Notes: generated by a model not told the origin, from the sequence alone. DNA of 64,000 nt from Porphyrobacter sp. SLTP (GCF_009905735.1 NZ_JAAALE010000003.1:1-64000), one strand, 5' to 3'; shown: positions 48,108-57,326, counted from the first letter of the stretch. Translations and numbers: made by a program.

Positions 48108-48917
48108 ATGGGACAGTTAGAGGGCAAGACCGCAGTGGTGCTGGGGGCGGCGTCGGAGGGCAACATGGGCCAGACCATCGCCCGCCTGTTCGCCAAGGAA
48201 GGCGCGAAGGTGATGGTGGCGGGCCGCAAGGAAGCCCCGCTGGCCGCGCTCGCCAAGGAGATCGGCGGCGAATATGCGCTGTGCGACATCGCCAAGAAGC
48301 CCGAGGTCAACGCCATGGCCGACAAGGCGGTGGCGGCTTTCGGGCGGGTCGATATCGCGATCAACACCACCGGCTGGGGCCTGCTCGCCAGCCTTGAAGA
48401 AATCACCGACGAACAGCTCGACCAGATCGTCGACTTGCAGTTCAAGGGCGTTCACCACTTCCTGCAGGCCTTCGTGCGGGTGATGAGCCAGCAGCAGCCG
48501 ACCGGCGGATCGCTGATCAGCCTGTCCTCGGCCACCACCAAGGCGATCATCACCAATCACGCCGCCTATATCGGCACCAAGCGCGGCTCCGAGGCGCTGA
48601 TCGAGTGCGTGGCCAATGATTACGGGCACTTGGGAATCAAGGCCAACACGGTCTCGCCCGCCTTCACCGACAGCCCGATGACGCATGAAAGCTTCCAGGT
48701 GCCGGGGCTGACCGACGCCTTCCTGCCGCGCTACCCGATGGGGCGGCTCAATACCGTGGACGATGTCGCCCATGCCTGCCTGTGGCTCAGCACCGATCAG
48801 GCCTATGTCACCGGGGCCAATATCCAGCCTAATGGCGGCCTCATCATGCGCGGCAATCCGCAGGCGGGCGATGTCGCCGCAGCAGTTGGTGCGGCGATGG
48901 CGAAGTTGCAGGGGTAG
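48108..48917 (+). CDS. SDR family oxidoreductase (enoyl reductase-like layout)
   Basis: A 269-residue SDR starting at the ATG at 48108 after GAGAGGAGATTTGTG. The Gly motif is of the enoyl-ACP reductase kind (VLGAASEGNMGQTIARLFAKEG). The active site shows SLSSATTKAIITNHAAYIGTKRG (Ser, Tyr-x3-Lys). The C-terminus is YVTGANIQPNGGLIMRGNPQ. It may reduce or oxidise a ketone of the catabolic pathway. A palindromic repeat follows its stop. Confidence 0.88.
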   Translation: MGQLEGKTAVVLGAASEGNMGQTIARLFAKEGAKVMVAGRKEAPLAALAKEIGGEYALCDIAKKPEVNAMADKAVAAFGRVDIAINTTGWGLLASLEEITDEQLDQIVDLQFKGVHHFLQAFVRVMSQQQPTGGSLISLSSATTKAIITNHAAYIGTKRGSEALIECVANDYGHLGIKANTVSPAFTDSPMTHESFQVPGLTDAFLPRYPMGRLNTVDDVAHACLWLSTDQAYVTGANIQPNGGLIMRGNPQAGDVAAAVGAAMAKLQG

Positions 48918-48926
48918 AGTCTGACG

Positions 48927-49006
48927 CCGTCATCCCGGCGAAAGCCGGGATCGCTCGCTGCTTGGCCCTTGCCGAAAGCGGTCCCGGGTCAAGCCCGGGA
49001 TGACGG
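48927..49006. repeat. Palindromic intergenic repeat, family C
   Basis: Inverted ends CCGTCATCCCGG (from 48927) and CCGGGATGACGG (ending 49006), each with an inner hairpin (CCCGGCGAAAGCCGGG; CCCGGGTCAAGCCCGGG). It separates two convergent SDR genes. A common repeat type in alphaproteobacteria, with a single copy here. Confidence 0.78.
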
Positions 49007-49035
49007 GGGGTGCGTGCGACTCTTCGCGCGCGGCC

Positions 49036-49812
49036 TCAATACTGCGCGGTGCCCCCGTCGACGCTGATCTGCTGGCCGGTGATCCCGGCTCCGGCCGCGC
49101 TCGCCAGCAGCACCGCCACGGCGGCGACTTCCTCAACCGTGTTCGGCCGCTTGATCGCCGAGTCGGCGGCGAACATCGCGATCATTTCGTCAAGCTCCAT
49201 GCCCATCGCCTTGGCGGTGGCGGGGCCGTTGTTCTTGATGATGTCGGTGATGACGATGCCGGGGCAGATGGCGTTGACGGTCACTCCGTTCACGCCGACC
49301 TCGCGGGCAACGCTTTTGGTCATGCCGTTCACCGCGTGCTTGGCGGCGGAGTAGGCCGTCAGCACCGGCTTGCCATGCTTGCCCTCCATCGAGGAGATGT
49401 TGATGACCCGCCCATCGCCCTTGGCGATCATGGTCGGCAGCGCGCGGCGCGTGGCCCAGAAGGTCGAATAGACGTTCCACTTCATCGCTTCGTCAAAGGA
49501 GTGGTCGGAGAGGTTCACCAGCGGCTGCAGATCCCCAGCGCCGCCGGCGTTGTTCACCAGAATGTCGATTGTGCCGAAATGCGCGATGGTCTGGTCGATG
49601 AAGCCTTCGAGATCGGCCTGTTCCATCACGTCGCCCGCGATGAAGATGGCGTTGTCTCCGGCCCCGAGTTCTTCCAGCACCTTGGCGCCCTTTTCGGGAT
49701 TACGGGCGAAGAGTGCAACCTTCCCACCCTCGGCCAGGAATGCCTCGGCGATCCCGCGCCCCATGCCCGCCGTGCCGCCGGTAATGGCGGCGACTTTTCC
49801 TGCCAGTTTCAT
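49036..49812 (-). CDS. SDR family oxidoreductase
   Basis: A 258-residue classical SDR. Gly motif TGGTAGMG (14-21), NNAGGAG (about 90-96), active-site INISSMEGKHG and Tyr-x3-Lys in YSAAKHA, and the C-terminal GITGQQISVDGGTAQY. It looks like a 3-hydroxyacyl-CoA or hydroxysteroid dehydrogenase type. It is divergent from the ketosteroid-dehydrogenase-like flavoprotein, with repeat copy 3 in between. Confidence 0.9.
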   Translation of the reverse strand: MKLAGKVAAITGGTAGMGRGIAEAFLAEGGKVALFARNPEKGAKVLEELGAGDNAIFIAGDVMEQADLEGFIDQTIAHFGTIDILVNNAGGAGDLQPLVNLSDHSFDEAMKWNVYSTFWATRRALPTMIAKGDGRVINISSMEGKHGKPVLTAYSAAKHAVNGMTKSVAREVGVNGVTVNAICPGIVITDIIKNNGPATAKAMGMELDEMIAMFAADSAIKRPNTVEEVAAVAVLLASAAGAGITGQQISVDGGTAQY

Positions 49813-49830
49813 ATGTTTTCCAGCCCTTCC

Positions 49831-49931
49831 TCGTCATTGCGAGCGTAGCGAAGCAATCCATCGACCGACCGTGCAATCGCAAAGGACGGGTCATGGATTG
49901 CCGCGTCGCCTGCGGCTCCTCGCAATGACGA
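49831..49931. repeat. Palindromic intergenic repeat, family A, copy 3
   Basis: Termini TCGTCATTGCGAG (49831-49843) and CTCGCAATGACGA (49919-49931) with inner GAAGCAATCCAT and TCATGGATTGCCGCG arms. It is the only copy between divergent genes. The promoters for the SDR and the flavoprotein must lie in or beside it (gap 49813-50011). Confidence 0.88.
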
Positions 49932-50011
49932 GTAGGGGAGGAGCGAGCGAAGCGCACCTTGCCAAAATGACGGGTTGCCGGAAGCCGCACGCAGGGCGTC
50001 TAACCGCCCGC

Positions 50012-51631
50012 ATGGAACACGTCGACGTCATCATCCTCGGCACCGGCGCGGCGGGCATGACCGCGGCGCTTGCCGCCCATGAAGCGGGCGCGTCCGTCGC
50101 GCTGATTGAACGGGCGGACCGTATCGGCGGGACCTCGGCGATTTCGGGCGGGGTGATCTGGGTCGCCGACAATCCGCGGATGCGCGACGCGGGCATGGCC
50201 GACAGCCGCGAGGACGCGCTCGCCTATTTCCGCAGCCTCGACCACGGCGATCTGGTCGACGAAACGCTGGAGGCCTTCGTCGACAAGGGGCCTGAGGCGC
50301 TGGCGTTTCTGGAAGAGATCGAGGCGCTCAAGGTCGCGGTGCTGCCCGGCTATCCCGACTATTACCTCGACCGCCCCGGCGCGAAACCTGAAGGCTCGCG
50401 CGCGCTCGACCATGATCTGTTCGCGCTGAGGGAACTCGGCGAATGGGCGGCAAAGATCTACGCGATCGAGGAACCCAAGCCGCTGATGCTGCGCGAGACG
50501 CCCTTGGGCGGGGCGGCCGCGATGCCGCCCATGGAAGTGCTGGGCCAGCGTATGGCGGCACGGCAATGCGGGTTCGGGCAGGCGATGGTGGCGCGGCTGC
50601 TCAAGGCCTGCCTTGCGCGCGGGATCGAACCGATTCTGGGCGTGGAAACCAAGCGGCTGGTGCGGGACGGCGACCGGATCACCGGCATTGAAGGCACCCG
50701 CGATGGCCGGCCCTTCGCCATGACCGCGCGGCGCGGCGTGATCCTCACCACTGGCGGGTTCGAATGGGACGAGGATTTGCGTCAGACCTTCCTGCGCGGC
50801 CCCGTCACCGCGCCCGCCAGCCCGCCGACCGGCAAGGGCGACGGGTTGAAGCTGGCGATGGCGGCGGGCGCGAAGCTCGGCAATATGACCAGCGCGTGGT
50901 GGGCGCCCACGCTCGTCACCCCCGACGCGCCGTGGGCCAGCGGTGAGCAGCGCGCGCAGATTATCCTGATCGAACGCACCGTGCCGCATTCGATCATGGT
51001 GAACCGCAAGGCGACACGTTTCTGCAACGAGGCGGCGAATTACTCGGCCTTGGGGGGCGTGTTCCACCAGTTCGATCCTACCAGTTATGACTACGCCAAC
51101 CTCCCCGCCTACCTGATCTTCGACGCGCAATATGCCGCGCGCTATCCGCTGGGCACGCGCCAGCCGGGACAGCCGATTCCCGACTGGGTGATGCGCGCCG
51201 ATACGCTCGAAGGGCTGGCGGCGCAGATTGGCGTCGATGGTGCGGCGCTGACCGAAACCGTCGCGCGCTTCAACGTCCATGCCGATGAAGGCCACGATCC
51301 CGATTTCGGGCGCGGCACCAGTGCCTATGACCACTTCTATGGCGACCGCTCACGCGAGGGCACGGCTGTCACCTTGGGCGCGATCCGGGAAGCGCCCTTC
51401 TATGCGGTGGAGATCGCCTCAGGGTTGCTCGGCACCAATGGCGGGCCGCGCACGGACGGGCAGGCGCGGATTCTCGGGCATGACGGCGCGCCGATCCCCG
51501 GCCTGCTCGGCGCGGGCAATGCTATCGCGTGCCCCACGGGGGGGATTTATGCGGGCGCGGGTGGGACGCTCGGCCCGGCGCTGACCTATGGCTATATCGC
51601 CGGGCGGACGGCAGCTTTGGCGAATATCTAA
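50012..51631 (+). CDS. FAD-dependent oxidoreductase, 3-ketosteroid dehydrogenase (KstD)-like
   Basis: A 539-residue flavoprotein of the succinate dehydrogenase/fumarate reductase-KstD superfamily. The dinucleotide-binding motif is LGTGAAGMTAALAAHEAG (9-26), followed by RIGGTSAISGGVIWV. The C-terminal part has GLLGTNGGPRTDGQARIL and IYAGAGGTLGPALTYGYIAGR. I used the ATG at 50012. A longer reading extends back through the repeat and is not credible. KstD introduces a C1-C2 double bond in 3-ketosteroids. Related enzymes act on other cyclic ketones, so the steroid assignment is inference. Confidence 0.85.
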   Translation: MEHVDVIILGTGAAGMTAALAAHEAGASVALIERADRIGGTSAISGGVIWVADNPRMRDAGMADSREDALAYFRSLDHGDLVDETLEAFVDKGPEALAFLEEIEALKVAVLPGYPDYYLDRPGAKPEGSRALDHDLFALRELGEWAAKIYAIEEPKPLMLRETPLGGAAAMPPMEVLGQRMAARQCGFGQAMVARLLKACLARGIEPILGVETKRLVRDGDRITGIEGTRDGRPFAMTARRGVILTTGGFEWDEDLRQTFLRGPVTAPASPPTGKGDGLKLAMAAGAKLGNMTSAWWAPTLVTPDAPWASGEQRAQIILIERTVPHSIMVNRKATRFCNEAANYSALGGVFHQFDPTSYDYANLPAYLIFDAQYAARYPLGTRQPGQPIPDWVMRADTLEGLAAQIGVDGAALTETVARFNVHADEGHDPDFGRGTSAYDHFYGDRSREGTAVTLGAIREAPFYAVEIASGLLGTNGGPRTDGQARILGHDGAPIPGLLGAGNAIACPTGGIYAGAGGTLGPALTYGYIAGRTAALANI

Positions 51632-51634
51632 ATC

Positions 51635-51752
51635 TCGTCATTGCGAGCCAAAGGCGAAGCAATCCATGGCCCGATGTGAGCCAGAAATCCGGCAGACGTG
51701 CGGTGTCGCAATCGTCAGGGCATGGATTGCTTCGCTACGCTCGCAATGACGA
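51635..51752. repeat. Palindromic intergenic repeat, family A, copy 4
   Basis: Termini TCGTCATTGCGAG (51635-51647) and CTCGCAATGACGA (51740-51752), inner GAAGCAATCCATGG and CATGGATTGCTTCG arms, and the longest spacer of the five. It occupies the gap between the convergent flavoprotein and Rieske oxygenase genes. Confidence 0.88.
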
Positions 51753-51761
51753 GGTTGCGCC

Positions 51762-53099
51762 CTACTCCCCCAGCCAGCGATCAATCGTATCGTGGAAGAA
51801 CCGCACCCGCGCTTCCTGTCCTGCCAGATGCCCGCCCTTGTAGCCGCGTGAGCGCAGGCCCTTCTGCTGCTCGCTCCAGATGCTCACGTCCTGATCGATG
51901 CCCGGACCGCAGCTCAGTTCGCCGACCTTGCCGCGCTTGTGCGGGACAGGGATGGTGCGGTCGACCTCCTCACCCATCGAGTAGGAATAATACCGGTCCG
52001 CGCCTTCGGGGAACCAAGTGAAATACCACATGTCGAAATAGCACCGCTCGGGATCGGTCGGGTGCGGGTCGGCGCGCAGCCAGATGCAGCCGTCGGGTTT
52101 CAGGCTGAAGCTGATGTTGGGGAAGATCGTGTAGTGGAAATGATCGGTCAGCTGCGCATCGTGGAAGTGGCTGAAGTCATAACCCTTGTCCGCGCCGCGC
52201 TCACGCTTGGCCTGCTGGAGCGCCTCGCGGGTGCGTAGCGGATCATCGCGGAAATCTTCAGGGTCGAGGCCCCAATAGGTCAGCTCCTGCGCCATCATTT
52301 CCAGCACGGTGTCGGTATGCCCACGCAGGCTCCGCGCCGGGCGTGATCCGGGCATGAACATCCGCGCATGGCCCTCCGGCGCGTAGAGATCGAACTGGCA
52401 GTCCTTGTAGCTCTGCTCCATCACGAAGCGGGTCTGCGGGTGGACGAAGGGCAAGTGGTAGCTCTCGTTGAAATTGTCCTGCACGCACTTCCAGTTCCAG
52501 TCGCCTTCTAGCGTGACCCAGTGGGTGCGGTGCATCTGCTCCATCCGGTAGCCCTCGATCTGGTGCGCCACGGGGCCGAGGTGGTCAGCCAGCGGTTTGG
52601 CGTGGGGATCGAGATTGACCCAGACGAAGCTGGCGAAGATCTCGCACCGCACTTCCTCCAGCTTGACCTTGCCGCATGGGGTGCCGCCGGCGAAATCTTC
52701 CGGGCAGGGGACGAAATTGAGCTCGCCTTCATGGGTGAAGCGCCAGCCGTGATAGGAGCAGGCGATCCGCTTGGAATGGCCCTCCTCCTCCATGACGAGG
52801 CGTTTCCCGCGGTGCGGGCAGACGTTGTAGAATGCGCGGATCTGCCCGTCATCGCCGTGGGTGACGAGGATGCTTTCGCGGCCGATGTCATAGGTGAAAA
52901 AGTCGCCGGGCTTGGCGACCTGGGCAGCAAGCCCGCCGATCAGCCAGGTCTTGGTCCAGATCCCCTCCCATTCCCGCGCCATGAAGTCATGCGACCAGTA
53001 GCGGCTGCCCTCGATCGGCTTGGCCGACAGTGCGGGCATCGGCTGGGGGGTGGTGTCGATCCGTTGGGGCGCGGTGTCGGGGCGGAGTAGAGTGGCCAT
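51762..53099 (-). CDS. Rieske non-heme iron oxygenase, large (alpha) subunit
   Basis: A 445-residue ring-hydroxylating oxygenase. Rieske site Cys94-x-His96-x17-Cys114-x2-His117 (YNVCPHRGK ... CSYHGWR). Iron ligands His215 and His220 are in NESYHLPFVHP, with Asp207 as the bridging residue (VQDNF). The ATG at 53099 lies 1 base after the P450 stop. A longer start inside the P450 gene is unlikely. It forms an operon with the P450 and the AhpD-like protein upstream. No small subunit or reductase is adjacent. Confidence 0.91.
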   Translation of the reverse strand: MATLLRPDTAPQRIDTTPQPMPALSAKPIEGSRYWSHDFMAREWEGIWTKTWLIGGLAAQVAKPGDFFTYDIGRESILVTHGDDGQIRAFYNVCPHRGKRLVMEEEGHSKRIACSYHGWRFTHEGELNFVPCPEDFAGGTPCGKVKLEEVRCEIFASFVWVNLDPHAKPLADHLGPVAHQIEGYRMEQMHRTHWVTLEGDWNWKCVQDNFNESYHLPFVHPQTRFVMEQSYKDCQFDLYAPEGHARMFMPGSRPARSLRGHTDTVLEMMAQELTYWGLDPEDFRDDPLRTREALQQAKRERGADKGYDFSHFHDAQLTDHFHYTIFPNISFSLKPDGCIWLRADPHPTDPERCYFDMWYFTWFPEGADRYYSYSMGEEVDRTIPVPHKRGKVGELSCGPGIDQDVSIWSEQQKGLRSRGYKGGHLAGQEARVRFFHDTIDRWLGE

Positions 53100-53100
53100 A

Positions 53101-54366
53101 TCAGCGTGCCTTCGCTTCAAAAGTGATGTGGAGCTGCTTGAGGGAACGCAGCAGGAAGTGCGGGTGGTAGCTGAAGTCGTTCAGCCCTTCGGCAAAGTGC
53201 ATGTCCTCGAACCGGTCGACCACGGCCTGGAACCCCCAGGTGAGTTCGCGCCGGGCGAGCGGGGCGCCGAGGCAGTGGTGCGTGCCCGAGCCAAAGGCCA
53301 TGTGTGCGCCGGCTTTGGGCCGGTCGAGATCGAGCTTTTCGGGACATTCGAAGAAGCGCTCGTCCCGGTTGGCCGCGCCGTAGCGGACGTTGACGACCGA
53401 GCCTGCGGGGATCGTTACCCCGTCCAGTTCCACGTCCTTGTGAGTGAAGCGCATCAGGCTTTGCACCGGACTTTCCAGCCGCAGCACCTCCTCGACGAAA
53501 TTGCGCATGTATTTGTCGGGATCGGACTTGAGTGTGTGCCACACATCCTTGTTCTCGATTAGCAGCTTCATCCCTGCCGCGAGCGCATTGGTGGTGGTTT
53601 CCGAGCCGCCGACGAAGGTGTCCGCCATCATTTCGGCGTGAAGCTCCTCGTTGTTCAGCGGGCGGCCCCAGCCTTCGATCACGGTGTTAACCAGCACGCT
53701 GATGAGCGAGCCATCCGGGTGTTCGCGCAGGCGCTCGAAGATCGGTTGGAAGTAATGCTGCGCCTCGATCTCGCGGTCGACCATTTCGAGGTGCTTGTCC
53801 TCGGGCAGCATCAGCGAGATGCGGTGGAAGAAGGCATCGGTCCAGCCCTTGATCCGCCACATATCCTCGCGCGCGGCGCCCATCTGTTCGCCGATGATGA
53901 ACAGCGGCAGGGGAACGCAGAACTGGCGCACCCAGTCGCAGTGGCCATCGTCGACGAATTCGTCGATCAGCTCGTAGGCGAGGTTTTCGACCCGCGGGTC
54001 GATTGCCTTGATGCGGCTGGGCTTGAACGCCTCGTTGAACATGGCGCGCATCTGCTTGTGGTTGGGGTCATCGCGGCCCGCCAGCGTGGGTGCGGGGAGC
54101 CAGCCTTTCTCCCGGAACCGTTCGGCGACCTTGCGTCCGCGTTCCATGTCGGTGGGGTTCGCGCGCATCAACTCGTTGGCAGCGGTCGAGGGGAAGCGCG
54201 CAGGGTCCATCAGCACCTCGCGCACGTGGTCATACCGGCTGACGACGAAGATTTGCGTGCCGGGAATGTTGTAGACCGGGGCCTCGTCGCGCAGGGTTTT
54301 GTACGCGTCATAGGGGCACTGCTGGAGCGCGGGGTCGAACAGGTTGATCTGGGGCTGCGAATTCAT
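53101..54366 (-). CDS. Cytochrome P450
   Basis: A 421-residue P450. I-helix GGSETTT near residue 253, ExxR in EEVLRLE, and the heme loop FGSGTHHCLGAPLARREL with Cys365. The ATG at 54366 shares its A with the stop of the AhpD-like gene (TGATG), so an earlier in-frame start is not needed. It sits between an AhpD-like protein and a Rieske oxygenase, so two successive oxygenations of the same substrate are plausible. Confidence 0.92.
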   Translation of the reverse strand: MNSQPQINLFDPALQQCPYDAYKTLRDEAPVYNIPGTQIFVVSRYDHVREVLMDPARFPSTAANELMRANPTDMERGRKVAERFREKGWLPAPTLAGRDDPNHKQMRAMFNEAFKPSRIKAIDPRVENLAYELIDEFVDDGHCDWVRQFCVPLPLFIIGEQMGAAREDMWRIKGWTDAFFHRISLMLPEDKHLEMVDREIEAQHYFQPIFERLREHPDGSLISVLVNTVIEGWGRPLNNEELHAEMMADTFVGGSETTTNALAAGMKLLIENKDVWHTLKSDPDKYMRNFVEEVLRLESPVQSLMRFTHKDVELDGVTIPAGSVVNVRYGAANRDERFFECPEKLDLDRPKAGAHMAFGSGTHHCLGAPLARRELTWGFQAVVDRFEDMHFAEGLNDFSYHPHFLLRSLKQLHITFEAKAR

Positions 54367-54953
54367 CAGCGCACCTGAATCTTTTCGGCACCCCAAGGCG
54401 CGATTTTGTCGGCAGTTTTAAAGGCTTCGGGCAGTTCCTCGACCATGTGATACGTCGCGGCCAGCCTGCCGAAGCCGACGAAGAACGCCACCGTCATGCC
54501 CAGTTCGACAATCTGCGCCTCAGAGAAATGCGCGCGCAGATCGGCATAGATCGCGTCGTCGATCGCCAGATGATCGGTCGCCATCAGCTCGCCGTAGCGG
54601 ATCGCGACCTTCTCGGCGGCGGTGAGGTTTTCGGCCTCTTGCGGGCGTTCGAGCGAGCACACCAACCCCTCGGTCACGCCATCGGCCACAGCATCGGAGT
54701 AGCGGATCGCCATGCACGAACGGCACTGATTGAAGAACGCGACTCGCAGCCGCACCAGCTCCACCAGCCGGTCAGGCAGGGTGCGATTGCGCTTCAACGC
54801 GCCGCCAAAGCCCATCAGGCCCAGCGCCTGTTCCGGGCAATGCGCGAAATAGCGGGTCAGACCCTGTTCGAGATCGGTCAGGTTGTCGGGCTGGATCGCT
54901 GTGACCAGCCGTTCGTCCCATTGCTCCGGCGCCAGTTTGGCAATTCGGCTCAC
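54366..54953 (-). CDS. Carboxymuconolactone decarboxylase/AhpD-like protein
   Basis: A 195-residue AhpD-fold protein. I chose the GTG at 54953, 8 bases after GGGAGAG. An ATG at 54968 is the alternative. The active-site pattern Glu65-x11-Cys77-x2-Cys80 (FFNQCRSCMAIR) is present, but the His expected three residues later is Arg84. Such proteins are peroxidases, thiol-disulfide enzymes or decarboxylases. It leads an operon with a P450 and a Rieske oxygenase, where it may deal with peroxide by-products or act on an intermediate. Confidence 0.82.
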   Translation of the reverse strand: MSRIAKLAPEQWDERLVTAIQPDNLTDLEQGLTRYFAHCPEQALGLMGFGGALKRNRTLPDRLVELVRLRVAFFNQCRSCMAIRYSDAVADGVTEGLVCSLERPQEAENLTAAEKVAIRYGELMATDHLAIDDAIYADLRAHFSEAQIVELGMTVAFFVGFGRLAATYHMVEELPEAFKTADKIAPWGAEKIQVR

Positions 54954-55081
54954 AGCGGTCTCTCCCATTGGCGGGCCTCACAAAATAGCCCGTTTCCGTA
55001 AGGTCGACGCTGCGGGACAAGGTGAATAGGAGCAATTGGCGGATTCGCTAAGCGAAGCGCCCCGCGATGGGAGAGGCGGCT

Positions 55082-56392
55082 GTGCAGTCTGGTATCGAAG
55101 GCGCGCCGCAAAGCCTCGCCGAGGTCGATCTGTTCGCCCCCGGTGCGCAGGAACACTGGTACGCGGCCTATGCGATCCTCCATGCCGAGGCCCCGGTGCA
55201 GCGCCTGCCCGGAGAGGGTCTGACGCCCGATAGCGACGCCTTCGTCCTCACCAAATATGATGACATCAAGCGGGTGGTGCGCGATTGGGACCGCTTCCCG
55301 CCGACATTGTCGCTGCTGGTCGCGCATATCCAGCAATCGGGCGAGATGCCCACCCACATTCCCGATATCGACGCGATGGTCGCCTCGATCGTGTCGCTGC
55401 GGCCCGATCCGGACACATGGCGCGCGCATCGCAAGGAGCTGACCGATCCGTGGGTCGGGCCGGGCTGCACCCGCCATGCGGCGATGATCACGGCCCATGT
55501 CGACGATCTGATCGCCGGGATGCTGGCCAAGGCGAGGCGCGGGGAGGCGGTCGATTTCGTCGCCGATTTCGCTCGCCCCCTGCCGCAGCGGGTGATGGCC
55601 GATGTGCTGGGCTTCCCGCACGGAGACATCCCGCGGCTGGAGCAATGGGGCAATGCGCAGGTCATGTCCTATGTGATCGGGACGACGCACAAGAACATCC
55701 TCACCCCCGAACAGAGCGCCGAGAAGTTCCGGCTGCTGGCGGGGATGAAGGAATATGTGGCGGAGAAAACCCGCGAGAAACGCGCCGCTCCGCAGGACGA
55801 CATGGTGAGCTTCCTCACCCAGGTCGAATATGCCCCGCTGGGCCGCAAGCTCACCGATGATGAGATCAACGGCGTGGTCTATGCGATGGTGATCGGCGGG
55901 CTGGAAACCACCCAATATGCCATCGCCGAACAGGCGCAACTGCTGTGCGACCGGCCGGGGATGTTCGCACAACTGCGCGGCGACCGGGCGGCGATCCGCA
56001 CCTTCATCGAAGAAGGGATGCGGCTACGCTCACCCACCCAAGGCCTCTCGACGCGCATCTGCGCGCATGACGAGGTGTTCCAGGGCGTCCACGTTCCTGC
56101 CGGCTCCATGCTCCACCTGCGCTGGGCGGCGGCGAATATTGATGCGGACGAGTTCGAAGACCCGCTCGACCTGAAGCTGGATCGCAAGGCGGCGACCCGC
56201 CACCTGGCCTTCAGTCAGGGGCCGCGGTCGTGTCCCGGCTCCAACATCTCGCGGCTCGAACAGATGATCGCGTGGGAGCGTCTGTGCGATGCCTTCGCCG
56301 ATCTCGCCTACGCGCCCGGCAACGACTTCCGCCATCAGGGCGGGATCATGCTCGGCATCCACCGGCTGTTGCTCAACCTCACACCCGCCTGA
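55082..56392 (+). CDS. Cytochrome P450
   Basis: A 436-residue P450 read from the GTG at 55082, which lies 8 bases after GGGAGAG. The in-frame ATG at 55067 has no ribosome binding site. I-helix motif GGLETTQ, ExxR in EEGMRLR, and the heme loop FSQGPRSCPGSNISRLEQ with Cys384. The Phe-x2-Gly-x3-Cys loop is intact. It is divergent from the AhpD-P450-Rieske operon and followed by an ABM-like and an NTF2-like gene. Confidence 0.91.
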   Translation: MQSGIEGAPQSLAEVDLFAPGAQEHWYAAYAILHAEAPVQRLPGEGLTPDSDAFVLTKYDDIKRVVRDWDRFPPTLSLLVAHIQQSGEMPTHIPDIDAMVASIVSLRPDPDTWRAHRKELTDPWVGPGCTRHAAMITAHVDDLIAGMLAKARRGEAVDFVADFARPLPQRVMADVLGFPHGDIPRLEQWGNAQVMSYVIGTTHKNILTPEQSAEKFRLLAGMKEYVAEKTREKRAAPQDDMVSFLTQVEYAPLGRKLTDDEINGVVYAMVIGGLETTQYAIAEQAQLLCDRPGMFAQLRGDRAAIRTFIEEGMRLRSPTQGLSTRICAHDEVFQGVHVPAGSMLHLRWAAANIDADEFEDPLDLKLDRKAATRHLAFSQGPRSCPGSNISRLEQMIAWERLCDAFADLAYAPGNDFRHQGGIMLGIHRLLLNLTPA

Positions 56393-56406
56393 ACGGAGAC
56401 GCTTCG

Positions 56407-56808
56407 ATGGCCACATTGCTCGCCCATATCCAGATCCAGCCCGGCAAGGAGGAGAAGTGGGAAGCGATCATGCGCGACATGGTCCACCACACCTTCGGTA
56501 CCGAGGAAGGGGTGATCCGCTACGAATACTGGAAGGGGCAGGAGCCGCTGAGCTACTACTGCCTGCTCAGCTTCAAGGACAAGTGGGCGTTCTATCACCA
56601 CCAAATGTCCGACCACCACGAAGGTCACGATTTTGCCGATGTGCTGGCGGGGATAAAGCTGGAATACATCGACCCCGTCGAAGGCGCGGGCGGGGGGCTA
56701 CCGCCGACCGAACACCCGGCGCTGCCGGCCGATGCGAGCGAGGCGATGCGGACAGCGCAGGAACGCTTCCCGCTCGCCATTCCCGCTTGGTGGAGCGCGC
56801 GGGCATGA
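56407..56808 (+). CDS. ABM-type small monooxygenase-like protein
   Basis: A 133-residue ferredoxin-like barrel protein: LLAHIQIQPGKEEKWEAIMRDM, EEGVIRYEYWKGQEPLSYYCLLSF, then AFYHHQMSDHHEGHDF, a His-rich helix not usual for ABM proteins that could bind a metal. ATG at 56407 follows CGGAGACGC, 14 bases after the P450 stop. It overlaps the next gene by 4 bases. Confidence 0.8.
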   Translation: MATLLAHIQIQPGKEEKWEAIMRDMVHHTFGTEEGVIRYEYWKGQEPLSYYCLLSFKDKWAFYHHQMSDHHEGHDFADVLAGIKLEYIDPVEGAGGGLPPTEHPALPADASEAMRTAQERFPLAIPAWWSARA

Positions 56809-57326
56809 ACGTCGAGGCCGTGCTTCAGGAACTGCTCGACAAGCAAGCGATCCAGGAGCTGATCGCGCGCTATTCGCGCACTTTGGACTGGGTCGATGAT
56901 GCGGGGCAGGCGGACTGCTACTGGCCCGATGCGGCGATCGACTACGGCTTCTTCAAGGGCACCGCAGCGGACTTCGTGCCGGTGGTGATGGCGGTGGAAC
57001 GCTCGACCGGGCGGCGCTGGCACCTGCTGTCGTCGCTGGCGGTGAATCTGACCTCGGCCACCACGGCGGAGGGCGAATGCTACGGCATCGCATTGGGCTT
57101 CCGTCGCGAGGATGAGGCCGAACCGTATCGCGGCAATATGTATGGCGGGCGCTATCTCGACCAGTATGAGAAGCGGGACGGGGAATGGCGGATTTCGAGC
57201 CGCCGCTACATCATGGACTGGACGATGGCGATGCCCGACCAGCCCGACGCCAGCCCCAACGCCGAATTCCCGCTGCCGATGCTGGACCTGCGCGAAAGCG
57301 GGCATCCCGATTACCGGGCGATGTGA
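56805..57326 (+). CDS. SnoaL_4/NTF2-like protein
   Basis: A 173-residue NTF2-fold protein starting at the ATG that overlaps the previous stop. Seen: QAIQELIARYSRTLDWVDDAGQADCYWPDA, FVPVVMAVERSTGRRWHLLSS, and GGRYLDQYEKRDGEWRISSRRYIMDW, all typical of SnoaL_4 proteins of aromatic and steroid catabolic clusters. It is closely similar in layout to the protein at 61788. The exact reaction is unknown. Confidence 0.85.
   Translation: MNVEAVLQELLDKQAIQELIARYSRTLDWVDDAGQADCYWPDAAIDYGFFKGTAADFVPVVMAVERSTGRRWHLLSSLAVNLTSATTAEGECYGIALGFRREDEAEPYRGNMYGGRYLDQYEKRDGEWRISSRRYIMDWTMAMPDQPDASPNAEFPLPMLDLRESGHPDYRAM

Noticed and set aside
49550..50011. N-terminal extension of the KstD-like protein
   Set aside because: The extension reads through the SDR gene in antisense and through a palindromic repeat. 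The FAD-binding motif begins right after the ATG at 50012.
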